64,000 nt of DNA from Methylomagnum ishizawai. Lineage in GTDB: Bacteria; Pseudomonadota; Gammaproteobacteria; Methylococcales; Methylococcaceae. The position numbers were made by a program, and so were the translations under genes. Positions 9,208 to 18,900 of the stretch are shown piece by piece. The stretch spans positions 3,684,150-3,748,149 of the forward strand of contig NZ_AP019783.1 of the NCBI RefSeq assembly GCF_019670005.1, in the 5' to 3' direction. A model generated the notes under the pieces. The model made no database searches, had not been told where the DNA came from, and worked only from the letters and a program-made list of their open reading frames with translations. Position 1 is the first letter of the stretch; the number at the start of each line of letters is the position of its first letter.

Positions 9208-9237
9208 ATTATAGCCAGCGCCCGCTTTTATAAGCAA
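9208..9237 (-). promoter_or_regulatory. Sigma-70-like promoter of the H-NS gene
   Basis: On the minus strand, TTGCTT (9237-9232) and TATAAT (9213-9208) are separated by 18 bp. The perfect -10 box lies 28 bp upstream of the ATG at 9180. The flanking DNA is AT-rich compared with the region. Confidence 0.6.
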
Positions 9238-9795
9238 TAGTCCGGCACTATTCTCCGCCCGATCCCCGGTTTTGGGAAAACACCCAGAACTCCACCACGC
9301 CGCGCCGCTCCTGGCAAAGTAAGCGGATGATTTTCCTTGATTCGGGGCGGCTGGCCGGGGAAATCCACTTTAACCGCAGGGCGAACGGGAATCCTCCGGC
9401 GCGGAAATGGGGGAAGGCTATTCGATTAGCCCAGCCCAAATCCCGGCCGGCCTTCCCATCCACCGGGCGCAATGTCTAATCGGCGACCCACACCGAGATA
9501 CTCCGCCGCGCTCCGATACATTATTCCGAGGCGGAACCGGGGGATGGTGGATAAACCGGGGAATCCGACAGGAACAACAGCGCCAGCCCCGAACGATAAT
9601 TATCAAGCGCCAACGGCTTGAGGAAAGATGGCGCAAAAAGGGTCAAAAGCACCACATCATAGCCTTTCCAGCCCAGGACCGGCTTAAATAAACCAGTCGC
9701 CGCGTTATCGGTTTCCAGCGGACGGCTCCGGGATACCCCAAAGGGATGAAAAAACGCTTAAACCGCTCGATAGCCGGATATAACCCGGCCCCGGA
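9238..9795. other. 558-bp intergenic region, no gene seen
   Basis: Sequence between the H-NS promoter and the stop of the CPBP protease gene. It holds only short overlapping frames with no ribosome site or recognisable product, and no T-tailed hairpin. It is lower in GC than the flanking genes. Confidence 0.5.
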
Positions 9796-10680
9796 TCAAG
9801 ACGCGGCGCGGCGGTTCCACCACCCTAACCCCAGGATCAACGCCGTCATCCAAGCAGCGGCCAGATAACCGATCACGCCATCATAACCGCCGACCAGGAA
9901 GCCGAGTTCGGCATTGGGATTGCCCTTGGTGAGGGCGCGGGCGAATTTGATGACGAAGACCCAACCGGCGTGCAGCCCGATGCAATAGCCCAACCGGCCC
10001 CGCCCCGATAAGCGCAGCAGGGCCAGCAACACCCCGGCGATGAACAAGGCCAGGAACGAATCGGGCTGGATGCGCCCCGGCAATTGGGCGAAGGCGTCGA
10101 ACGCCACGGGCAGTCCGGTATACCAATGGATATCGGCGAATTCCGGCCTGATGCCGGTCTTGAGGAAATGCAGCAAGGCGAAGTAAAAGGCACAGATCGC
10201 GATGGCGGCCAGCCGGGGCACGGCCTTATCCAAAGCGCCCAGGAAAAAGCCCCGGAACAGCGGCTCCTCGGCCAGGGCCACGGCGCAGCCGGTCAAGAGG
10301 GCGTTGAGGGCGGCCTGTTGGATTTGCGCCGCCGTGGCGATCTTGGCGGGATTGGGGACACGGATATCCAACAGCACCAGCGCCACGGCGTGCAGGCCCA
10401 GCATGGCGAGTCCCAACCCGAAACCCACGGCGACCTGTTTCAGGAATGGCCCGATACGGGCCGGGAATCCGAAGTCCGTCCAGCGCAAGCCCAAACCCCG
10501 CATCACGGGTGGAATACCGACGAACAACAAACCCTGGGATAAGCGCCCGATCACCACATGCAAGGGCATGGCCCCGTGCAGGGCCAACGCCAAGGGATAG
10601 GCGGCCAAGGCCCCGACGCAAGCGCAGAGCAATAAATAAGCGGCGGGCGCGAGCGCCGCCAGCAGGATGGGGCGGAACAT
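9796..10680 (-). CDS. CPBP family intramembrane glutamic endopeptidase
   Basis: 294 residues from ATG 10680 (MFRPILLAAL), with eight or so hydrophobic helices. The family motifs are present in order: EEPLFRG (the EExxxR glutamate pair), HFLKTG with the first histidine, and HAGWVFV with the second. These proteins (type II CAAX prenyl endopeptidase/Rce1-like, also called ABI) cleave within the membrane. It starts 28 bp after the glycosyltransferase stop and is the last gene of an asparagine synthase-glycosyltransferase-CPBP operon. In exosortase/EPS-type loci similar proteases and amidotransferases co-occur, which is suggestive only. Confidence 0.85.
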   Translation of the reverse strand: MFRPILLAALAPAAYLLLCACVGALAAYPLALALHGAMPLHVVIGRLSQGLLFVGIPPVMRGLGLRWTDFGFPARIGPFLKQVAVGFGLGLAMLGLHAVALVLLDIRVPNPAKIATAAQIQQAALNALLTGCAVALAEEPLFRGFFLGALDKAVPRLAAIAICAFYFALLHFLKTGIRPEFADIHWYTGLPVAFDAFAQLPGRIQPDSFLALFIAGVLLALLRLSGRGRLGYCIGLHAGWVFVIKFARALTKGNPNAELGFLVGGYDGVIGYLAAAWMTALILGLGWWNRRAAS

Positions 10681-10708
10681 AGGGAAAATGGCTTGGATGG
10701 GAAGAGAA

Positions 10709-11833
10709 TTAATCCGGCGATCCGGGGCAATGGGGCGGCAAGCCCAAAACCTCCAGATAAACCGTGGCGCTATGCTCGATGCCGTAGGGGCGGGCCGCCT
10801 CGCGCAGCCGTTCGGGGGGCAAGGGATCGCGCAGGGTATCCAGCATGGCCTGGGCCAGGGCCGCGTCGTCGCCGACCGGGACCAAGCGCCCGTAGCGGCC
10901 ATCGCCCAGGATTTCCCTGGGACCGCTGGGACATTGGGTCGATACCGCGGGCGTGCCCAGGGCCAGGGCTTCGATCAAGGCGAAGCCCAAGCCCTCCCAG
11001 CGCGAGGTGAAGGCGAACAAGGCGGCATGGGCCAGGAAGCCATAGGGATTGGGCTGGAACCCCGGCAGGTTCACCTCCCCGGCCACGCCCAGTTCGCGGG
11101 CCAGGGCTTCCAAGGCCCGTTGCTGCTTGCCGCGCCCCAGGATGATGAGCCGGCACGGCAACTCCCGCCGCAGCCGGGCGAAGGCCCGCAGCAAGGTCGG
11201 GAAATCCTTGCGCGCGCCGAGTTCCCCCATCCCGAGGATCACCGGCGGCTCGCCGGGCGCGAACCAGGGATGGTCGGGCCGGGGCTGGGGCTCGGTGAAC
11301 AGGCGCTCCGGGACCACCGGGCTGGGCACGGCCCGGATCGAAGGGCGCGGCAAGCCGGTATAGGCGCTCATATCGTCGGCCACGTCCTCGCAGGTGACGA
11401 TGACCTGGTCGGCGAAACGGTAGAGCTTGCCCATGGAATTGCGCTGCAACCAACGCTCGAACGCGCCGCGGTGGGCCAGATCGACCGAGATCGTGGTGCC
11501 GGAACTCAGCACCAGCCGGGTCTCGACCCCGGCCAGCCAGCGGGCCAGCAGCGCCGTGCGGTTGACCCGGTCCTTGTCGGACAGCAAGGCGGCGGGCCGC
11601 TCGGCGCGGAGATAGCGTACCACCGCGCCCAGGCTGCCATAGGTATGGCGGCTACCGAGATCGACCACGCGGACGCCCTCGGGCACCGGGCCGAGTTCGG
11701 GGCCGTGGCCTTGGACCTTCAACAGGTCCACCCGGTAGCCGCGCCGGGCCAGGGCGGGTATGAGGTGCTTCATGGCGCGGTCCACGCCGCTATGGCCGGA
11801 AGTGGCGACGAAGATGGCGATTTTCGGGGTCAT
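10709..11833 (-). CDS. Glycosyltransferase family 4 protein
   Basis: 374 residues with the GT-B fold layout of family GT4. The N-terminal acceptor domain opens with KIAIFVATSGHSGVDRAMKH. The C-terminal nucleotide-sugar domain starts at PPVILGMGELGARKDFPTLL. The donor-binding motif EGLGFALIEALALGTP supplies the paired glutamates (E-x7-E). It is a retaining, cytoplasmic or membrane-associated enzyme; the sugar and acceptor are unknown. It follows the asparagine synthase-like gene by 19 bp on the same strand, so polysaccharide or glycan decoration is the likely context. Confidence 0.9.
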   Translation of the reverse strand: MTPKIAIFVATSGHSGVDRAMKHLIPALARRGYRVDLLKVQGHGPELGPVPEGVRVVDLGSRHTYGSLGAVVRYLRAERPAALLSDKDRVNRTALLARWLAGVETRLVLSSGTTISVDLAHRGAFERWLQRNSMGKLYRFADQVIVTCEDVADDMSAYTGLPRPSIRAVPSPVVPERLFTEPQPRPDHPWFAPGEPPVILGMGELGARKDFPTLLRAFARLRRELPCRLIILGRGKQQRALEALARELGVAGEVNLPGFQPNPYGFLAHAALFAFTSRWEGLGFALIEALALGTPAVSTQCPSGPREILGDGRYGRLVPVGDDAALAQAMLDTLRDPLPPERLREAARPYGIEHSATVYLEVLGLPPHCPGSPD

Positions 11834-11852
11834 GGTCGGGGCCGGGTTGGGA

Positions 11853-13670
11853 TTATCCGATCCATTCTAAAGGATTCTCGGCGGCGGAAGGTTGGACATC
11901 GGGCTGTTCGAGCAACAGCCGGTGCCAAAGCGCGAATTGCAGCAGGCTGTAGATTTCCCGCGCCGCCCCGCCCGTCTCGCGCTGCGCCGCGAACATCGCC
12001 GGCAAAGCCCGCACATCGAACCACGCCCCCACCGCCGGATTGGCGACCAGCCTCCGTTCCAACCCGTCGAGGAACTCCCCCCGTAGCCATTCGCCCACCG
12101 GCACATGGAAACCGCGCTTCTTGCGGTGGATATGCTCGGGCGGCAACCAGCGCCCGGCCCAGCGCCGGAGGAAATGCTTGCCGGTGCGTCCATCGACCTT
12201 GAGCCGGTCGGGCAGGGCAAGGCCGAACTCCACCACCCGGTGGTCCAGGAACGGCACCCGGCCCTCGACCCCGAAGCCCATCAACATGCGGTCGGCCTTG
12301 ACCAGGAGGTTATCCGGCAGGGCCGTGACCATATCGGTGTATTGGGCGCGCTGGAGATAGCTCCAGGACCGGGGCGTCTCCCGCCAGGCGGCGATGACGG
12401 GGGCGCGGAACTGGCGGTTGGCCTCGGCCAGCGCGGGACCGAACAGTTTCCGGGTCCAACGGGGCTGCAATTGCGGGCGGGTTTTGAAGCCCTCCGAACC
12501 CGGCGACCACAGGTTTTTCCAGAAACGCCCAGGGTTGGGACGGTAGCGCCCATAACCCGCGAACACCTCGTCGCCGCCCTCGCCGCTGAACACCACCTTG
12601 AGTCCCGCCCCCGCCCGCTGGGCCAGGACGGCGGTGGGCAGGCAGGCGTAATCGCGCATCAGATCGTCGGTGGCCCAGACCGAGCGCACCAACTGGCCGA
12701 ACACTTCGTCCCGGTCCAGCCGCAAAGCCGTGTGTTCGGTGCGGAAGCGCCCGGCGATCCACTCGGCGTCGGAGAGTTCGTCGCGCATCTCCACGTCGCG
12801 GTAGCCCACCGAATAGCTGCGGATCGGCCCGTCGCACAGCCGGTCCAGCATCCCCAACAGGATGGCCGAATCCAGCCCGCCCGACAGGAACAGGCCATAG
12901 GGCACGTCCGAGCGGATATGTTCGCGCATGACTTGGTGGAACAGCGCGTCGAATTCCTCGGCGGCTTCCGCGTAGCCGATATTCCGGGTCTGGACCCGCA
13001 ACGGGGTCCAATAGCGGCGGCGGGCCAGGCGCAGGCTGCCGGTGTCGATCTGGATGATTTCGCCAGGCAAGACCCGCTTCACGCCTTGGAGGATCGTCTC
13101 CACGCCGGTGCTGAATTGGTTTTGCAGGAATTGGGCGAAGGCCGTAGGATCGATGGCCGGGGTCCGGCCCAGCAAGGGCAGCAGCGCTTTGATTTCGGAG
13201 GCGAACACCACCCGGTCGGGCAGTTCGGCGTAATACAGCGGTTTGATGCCCAACCGGTCGCGGGCGATGACCACCCGCCCCCGCTCCCGGTCGTACAGGG
13301 CGAAGGCGAACATGCCGTGCAGGGATTCGACGAAATCCACCGGGTCCAGGGCATAGCCGTGGAGAATGGTTTCGCAGTCGGAATGGGTGGCGAACGCCCG
13401 GCCCTCGGCTTCCATCGCCTGGCGCAGTTCCACGAAGTTGTAGATTTCGCCGTTGGCGACCAGGGCGAGCCGGCCCCCGCCCTCCAGGAGGGGCTGGCGA
13501 CCGCCGCCCAGGTCGATGATCGACAGCCGGGTATGCGCCAGACCCACGCCCTCTTCGGTGAAAATGCCATGGCCGTCCGGTCCCCGGTGGCCCAGGCGTT
13601 GCGCCGCCCGTTCCAATACCTGGGGTTCGACCCGCCCCGTCCGGCTAACGATGCCCGCGATACCGCACAT
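11853..13670 (-). CDS. Asparagine synthase (glutamine-hydrolysing) family amidotransferase
   Basis: 605 residues beginning MCGIAGIVSRTG, so Cys2 becomes the N-terminal glutaminase nucleophile; this fixes the start at 13670. The class II glutaminase domain covers residues 2 to about 190. The synthetase domain carries the PP-loop FLSGGLDSAILLG. The enzyme converts aspartate or another carboxylate plus glutamine and ATP to the amide. Its position ahead of a GT4 glycosyltransferase and a CPBP protease fits the asparagine-synthase paralogues found in polysaccharide clusters, which amidate sugars or peptides rather than make free asparagine. Whether it is the housekeeping asnB cannot be told from sequence alone. 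Confidence 0.9.
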   Translation of the reverse strand: MCGIAGIVSRTGRVEPQVLERAAQRLGHRGPDGHGIFTEEGVGLAHTRLSIIDLGGGRQPLLEGGGRLALVANGEIYNFVELRQAMEAEGRAFATHSDCETILHGYALDPVDFVESLHGMFAFALYDRERGRVVIARDRLGIKPLYYAELPDRVVFASEIKALLPLLGRTPAIDPTAFAQFLQNQFSTGVETILQGVKRVLPGEIIQIDTGSLRLARRRYWTPLRVQTRNIGYAEAAEEFDALFHQVMREHIRSDVPYGLFLSGGLDSAILLGMLDRLCDGPIRSYSVGYRDVEMRDELSDAEWIAGRFRTEHTALRLDRDEVFGQLVRSVWATDDLMRDYACLPTAVLAQRAGAGLKVVFSGEGGDEVFAGYGRYRPNPGRFWKNLWSPGSEGFKTRPQLQPRWTRKLFGPALAEANRQFRAPVIAAWRETPRSWSYLQRAQYTDMVTALPDNLLVKADRMLMGFGVEGRVPFLDHRVVEFGLALPDRLKVDGRTGKHFLRRWAGRWLPPEHIHRKKRGFHVPVGEWLRGEFLDGLERRLVANPAVGAWFDVRALPAMFAAQRETGGAAREIYSLLQFALWHRLLLEQPDVQPSAAENPLEWIG

Positions 13671-13861
13671 GATGTTCCTTGGTGAATCCGATGGACGCAA
13701 CCGGCGCGGCAGGGACGGAGTCCCGCCCACCGGCCACGGAAAACCGCATAAACTACCCGCCGGGCGACGGCACCGCAACGGAGATTGATCGCGGCGGCTG
13801 GTTTCGCCGCCGCCGCCCGCCTAAAATCCCGCCCCTGGCCACCGTATCCGCTCCTCCACCC

Positions 13862-14956
13862 ATGACCACCCACGCGCCCCCCGCTCCGACCGGCGGCTTC
13901 ATCCGCCGCCCCGCCCACCGTTACGACGACCCGCTCGCCCGCCTCTGGGTCGCCTGCGCCGAGGCCATCGGCTTCCGCATCGAGCGCTCGCCCGCCGCCT
14001 ACGCCTCGACCGACGGCCGCGGCACCCTCCTCATCGGCACCGACGACTTGTTCGATCCCGACGACTCGCTGGCCCAAATGATTTTCCACGAACTCTGCCA
14101 CGCCCTGGTCGAAGGCGAGACCGGGGAAAAGCGGGAGGATTGGGGACTGGACAACACCCGGCAGGGCAACCCGTGGCGGGAACACGCTTGTTTGCGGCTG
14201 CAAGCCTATCTGGCCGGGAGCGTGGGACTCAGGCGGTTTTTCGCGCCGACCACCGATTACCGGGTGACGTTCTGGGATGGCCTGCCCGCCGATCCCTTCA
14301 CGGCCCCGGCGGAAGCGGGCGGACGCCGCGAGCGCTCCTGCGTGGCGGCGCGGATCGCGGCGTGGCGGGCCTCGGGCCTGCGCTGGGCACCCTTGCGCGA
14401 GGCGCTCAAGGCCAGCGCCGATCTGGCCGCGCTGGTGCCCCGGAGCCTCCGCGCCGAAACCATACCCTCGCTATGGACCACGGCGGACCCGCCGCCCGCC
14501 CCGCATCCCGCCGGGCATGCGCCCGTGGCGGCTTATCATGCGGATGCGGGCTGCGCCGATTGCGCCTGGGGCTATATCTCGCGTGGACACCGGCACTGCC
14601 GCCACGCCCCGAGCATCCGCCTCGCCCCGGACGCGCCCGCCTGCGCCCGTTACGAACCCGCCACGGAACTGGATTGCCAGACCTGCGGGGCGTGTTGCCG
14701 CGAGGCTTACCATTCGGTGGAGATTGCAAGGCGCGAACCCTTGATCAAGCGGCATCCGGATTTGGTGGTGGACGGCGGCACCCATCTCAAGCTGCGGCGG
14801 GAAGGCGAACGTTGCGCGGCGCTCCAAGGCGGCAAAACCGCTTGCGAACCCTACGCCTGCGCCATCTACGCGGACCGGCCCAAGACCTGCCGCGAATTCA
14901 CCCTGGGCGGCGGGCATTGCCTGGATGCGCGGCGGCGGGTGGGTTTGTCGCTGTGA
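13862..14956 (+). CDS. HExxH metalloprotease-like domain fused to YkgJ-type CxxCxxCC domain
   Basis: 364 residues from ATG 13862. The N-terminal half contains MIFHELCHALVEGE, a zincin-type HExxH helix with a downstream acidic residue. The middle has a cysteine/histidine cluster (CADCAWGY, HRHCRHAP, CARY). The C-terminal third is a YkgJ/UPF0153 zinc- or iron-chelating domain: CQTCGACC, then the later cysteines in KTACEPYACAIY and KTCREF. The combination suggests a metal-dependent hydrolase coupled to a metal-cluster domain. The function is unknown. It is transcribed divergently from the asparagine synthase gene with 191 bp between starts. Confidence 0.75.
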   Translation: MTTHAPPAPTGGFIRRPAHRYDDPLARLWVACAEAIGFRIERSPAAYASTDGRGTLLIGTDDLFDPDDSLAQMIFHELCHALVEGETGEKREDWGLDNTRQGNPWREHACLRLQAYLAGSVGLRRFFAPTTDYRVTFWDGLPADPFTAPAEAGGRRERSCVAARIAAWRASGLRWAPLREALKASADLAALVPRSLRAETIPSLWTTADPPPAPHPAGHAPVAAYHADAGCADCAWGYISRGHRHCRHAPSIRLAPDAPACARYEPATELDCQTCGACCREAYHSVEIARREPLIKRHPDLVVDGGTHLKLRREGERCAALQGGKTACEPYACAIYADRPKTCREFTLGGGHCLDARRRVGLSL

Positions 14957-15014
14957 GGCGGTGCGGGTGCCCGCGGGAACCGGCTGGGCGGCGGGACCGA
15001 CCCCCGCGATGGAC

Positions 15015-15683
15015 TCAGCCCTCCCCCAACAGCCGCTTGAACAGCGCGGTCCATTGGGGATCGCTCCCCTCCCAACTACTGGTATCCGGCTCGAATATAA
15101 CAAAACCGTCGTCCTCAGCGGGAGGATTGACGATCCTGTCCGGGCGCGTCGTCACGACGAACTCTATATCCCGACCGAAGAAGCCCGCGACCTCCTGTTT
15201 CAGCGCCACCAAGACGCCATAATCGACCGGATCGAGGCAAACCTCGGGTATATGGCCGTTATGGATATTGTTCTGGAGATTGGACCATAGGACGATCAGC
15301 CTTTTGGCCCGCCCGGCTAGTTCGAGGTTTTTGCGGACATGGGCGCGCTTGCTGGCGAAGTTGTCGTAGTTCTCGCGGATCATCTCCAGGCTGCCTTCCT
15401 GCCTGGGGAAATCATGCCAAAAATGGAATCCATACCGGTTCCACCTCGGGCGGCCGCCATGGATATATAACTCTTCGAGCGGCGGGATGGCCGGCCCCCC
15501 CTCCCTCAACCATTCGATCACGCACCCAGGCTGGGTGATGATGTAATCCAAATAGGTGCCCCGTTTGGTCAGGTGTTCTATCCCGGTTATCCCGGCAATC
15601 AGCTCGATATTCTTATGGGCTTGCCATTCCGCCTGGCATGAAGTCCCGATGCTCAATAGACATAGCTCTCTCGAATACAGCAT
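15015..15683 (-). CDS. DUF1796-like putative papain-like cysteine peptidase
   Basis: 222 residues from ATG 15683. The opening ELCLLSIGTSCQ followed by RGTYLDYIITQP resembles the N-terminus of DUF1796 proteins, whose cysteine (here in GTSCQ) is the proposed nucleophile. The FHFWHDFP and LVVLWSNL-type strands later would supply the histidine region. The assignment is by motif only and the domain has no verified activity. GC is slightly lower than in neighbours, and the upstream 170 bp are AT-richer. Downstream it ends 58 bp from the HExxH/YkgJ gene, convergently. Confidence 0.5.
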   Translation of the reverse strand: MLYSRELCLLSIGTSCQAEWQAHKNIELIAGITGIEHLTKRGTYLDYIITQPGCVIEWLREGGPAIPPLEELYIHGGRPRWNRYGFHFWHDFPRQEGSLEMIRENYDNFASKRAHVRKNLELAGRAKRLIVLWSNLQNNIHNGHIPEVCLDPVDYGVLVALKQEVAGFFGRDIEFVVTTRPDRIVNPPAEDDGFVIFEPDTSSWEGSDPQWTALFKRLLGEG

Positions 15684-15856
15684 AAAAAACACTCGCGCGA
15701 CGCGGATATAAGACAAACAAAAACCCTTCCCACCCGACAAGCGGCGGCCGCCCCCCACGGGCCTATACGCCTTCCATAGCCATCGATCCCAAGCGGAAAA
15801 GTATATACCCCGACCCGGCGTCGGCACCGCCGGGGCATCGATTCCCGCGGCCCATG

Positions 15857-15889
15857 AAAAAGCGGCGGGGGCATGACGCCACCGCCGCT
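15857..15889 (-). terminator. Rho-independent terminator of the 1156-residue gene
   Basis: On the minus strand an 8-bp stem AGCGGCGG/CCGCCGCT (15889-15861) is followed by TTTTT. It lies 47 bp after the stop at 15936. A second perfect 11-bp GC hairpin (15895-15919, loop AAC) lies between the stop and this terminator and may protect the 3' end. Confidence 0.75.
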
Positions 15890-15935
15890 CGCGGGGAGGA
15901 GGCGGAACCCGCCTCCTCCAAACCGGGAAACCGCC

Positions 15936-18900
15936 TCAAGCCGTGGGATAGGCCGCCAGCAAATCCGCCCCGATGGTGCCCTTGAGGCTATCGAGATAGG
16001 CGGGGGCACGGGCCTGTTCCAGCATGGACTCGGCCTTGCCCAGACGGCCCGGGATATCCAATTCCTGGGCCACGTCGCGGTGGCTTTCCAGGGCGAGGAA
16101 GGCCCGCAAATCCTGGCAATGGCGCTCCCAGCGGGCGATATCGCGCTGCTGCTTGACCACCAGCCGCCGCCGGTACCAATCCGAATCCAGCAGGGACTCG
16201 CGGGTGAACAGGGCGCGGATTTCCGGGTCGTGGGCGTCCTTGCCCTGGTATTTGCCGGTCGCCATGATGTGGAGCAGGGCTTTCAGCGGCGGGCAGGCGT
16301 CCTCGATGCTGCCGTCGTCCAGATAATGCTGGGCGGCTTGCTGCTGGGCCTCGACGATGTTGTTCACGCCATCGACGAACACCGCCATGTCCTGGGTCTC
16401 GGGCTTCAGGATGGACTCGTCCATCGCCACGGTGGGATTGTCGAAAATCTTGCCCATGAAGCGCGACACGAAGCGGTCGGTGATGCGGTAGCCCAGGCGG
16501 CTGGCCTGCACCCAACGGCCCTGGTATTCGAAATCCTTCAGCGGTTCCAGGTAGCCTTTGCGGATGAGGAATTCGGGATCGCGCTCGTGTTCTTCCAACC
16601 GCGCCCAGATTTCCGGGATGAGCAGGCTGATATCGTGATCGACCCGGAGGTTCGGCCCGATATAGCCCGCCGCGCTGGAAAACCCGGCATAGCCGGTCAC
16701 GATGAAGGAGACCAGGGCGTTGTTGAGGTCGGCGGTGGCCCGCAGCGCGTTGAACGGCCCCTTGGTCAAGGCGCCCTCGCTGCCCGCCCCGGTGGTCGAG
16801 GGCGATTTGCCGGTCACGCTACAGATGAAATCCATGAACAGTTCCGGCAGTTCCTGGTAATGGATCGGGTTGAACACCGCCAGGGGCCGGATGCCCTTTT
16901 CCGGCGGGTTGTTGCGGCGGCCGGTCAGGACCGCGTTGACCGGGTTCACCAAGGGCTGGCCCAGGGGCACCTGGCGGCGCAAACGGGTGCCGATCTCGGC
17001 GGTGTAGGTGCGCAAGGGCTTTTGGATATCCGGACGCACTTGCAGATAACGCGGGTTCTTGCTGGGTTTGCCGCCGATGAGCCGGGGATTGGCCGAGGAC
17101 ACCACGTACTGCCCGCCTTCGGTATAGGCCGCCTGCAGCAGGTTGCGCATGGGGTCGGTGTATTTCTGGAACTCCACCACGTCCTCGACGATCCCCTCCA
17201 ACTGCTCGCCGATCAAAGGCTCGAAGTTGGCGATGAAATTGCCGGGCTGGGCCATGTCGAACTCGGTCTGCTTGTCGAAACCGCGATGGATGGCCTCGTC
17301 CGGGCGCTGGAACAAGCGGTATTCGCAGTTCTTCACCAGCTTGACGCTGGAATTCGAGGATTTGGGCGAGCAATTCGGCAACACGGCGCGGCTGACCACC
17401 ACGGAGGCGCTGATATCGTCCTCCATCTGCACTTTTTCGGCGGCGATGAAATCCTGCCGCACTTTATAGGTGCGCCAGTTGCCGGTTTTGCCCAGGCCGA
17501 TGCGCAAGTAAGAAGCCTCCAGTTCGCGCCCGTCCAACTTCAAGGCGTGGCCCGGCATCCCGTTGATGACATCGACCGAGAAATGCGAGCGCCAATCCTC
17601 GCCCCATTCCGGTTTATAGAAGCGCTTGATGATGAACACCTGGGACAGGATGCGGGAGGGGATCGCGGCCAACCAGGCGGCGTAGTCGTCGGTATTGCTG
17701 GCGGTCGGGGTCAGCAGTTTGATGACCGAGCCCAGGCTGCGCTCGGGACTCAGCACCTTGCGGCCGGGATCGCGGTCCTCGTGGGCGAATTCGGGCTTGA
17801 GCCGGTTGCTGTAATCGCGCTCGAAGATGGACGCGACCAGGGCCATATCCTCCTCGAAATCCTGCACGAACACCGGGCCGTAGATCACCGCGTCATCGAT
17901 GGATTTGGAGATTTCCGACTTGCCGCCGCCCGACACGGTGCAGGGCTTGTGGCAGAACACGCCTTCGGCGTCGGTGCCGATCAAGCGCCAGGACGGGGCC
18001 GAGGGGTGCTTGCGCATCTCGACCCGGTAGCCGTGCGGCTGCATATAAATCTTGCCGGGGCGCAGTTTGATAGCCTGTTCGCCCTGGGCGTTCTTCCAAC
18101 GGATGGTCTGCGAACGCAAATCCATCCGCAAATCCAAAGGCACGTAAACCAAATCCGGGTGGGCGCGGTCGATGGCGTAACCCTCCGCTTGCACCTCCAT
18201 GATATCGCCGTAGCGTTCCACCATCTTCTCGAAGGAATAGAGGTCCGGTTGCTCGCGGGTACGGCTGTCGGTTCCGTACTCTTCGCCATGGTTGCGGCAT
18301 TGGAAGGCCAAGGCGCCGCCGGCGTGTTCCTCCTCGGCGAGGCCGAACAGGTTGGCGGCGTAGCTGATCTGGGTTTTCACCTCCTTCTTGCCGTACCCGT
18401 AATAGTTGTCGGCCAGGATCGTGACCATGACGCCGCGCAGGTCGCGGGCGGTGATCTTGAAGGCGTTGCCGTCGTTGTAGCGCTCGGCTTCATCCTGCCA
18501 GCACATGCCGTCGGCGCGTTGGCGCGGGGTGGCGTCGTCGTAATGCGGAAGGCCGAGTTCTTTTTTGGTGAGCCGGGTCAGGTGCGGGGCGAGGAGGATG
18601 CAGCCGGTGTGGCCGGTCCAATGCTCGACATCGAGGGCGGCGTCGTTTTCGGGCAGGTTCGGGTTGCCGGCGTTGCCGAAAATGCTTTCCAGGAAATCCA
18701 GGTTGCTGACCAGGTTGCCGGGCGCGAAGCAGCGGATTTCCATGGTCTTCTCGGGTTGCACGCCGGGAATCTCCGGGCACACCACCGGACGCAGCAGCAA
18801 GGACAGGAACAGCTTGGCCTTTTCCGGTTGGTTGGCGGTGAAGGGCAATTCCAGGAGTTCGTCGGGTGGATTCAGGGCGCTGCGCAGCAGGCGGGCGAAA

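Noticed and set aside
9407-9691. Short plus-strand frame in the gap after the H-NS gene
   Set aside because: No ribosome site, no recognisable motif and composition unlike neighbouring genes.
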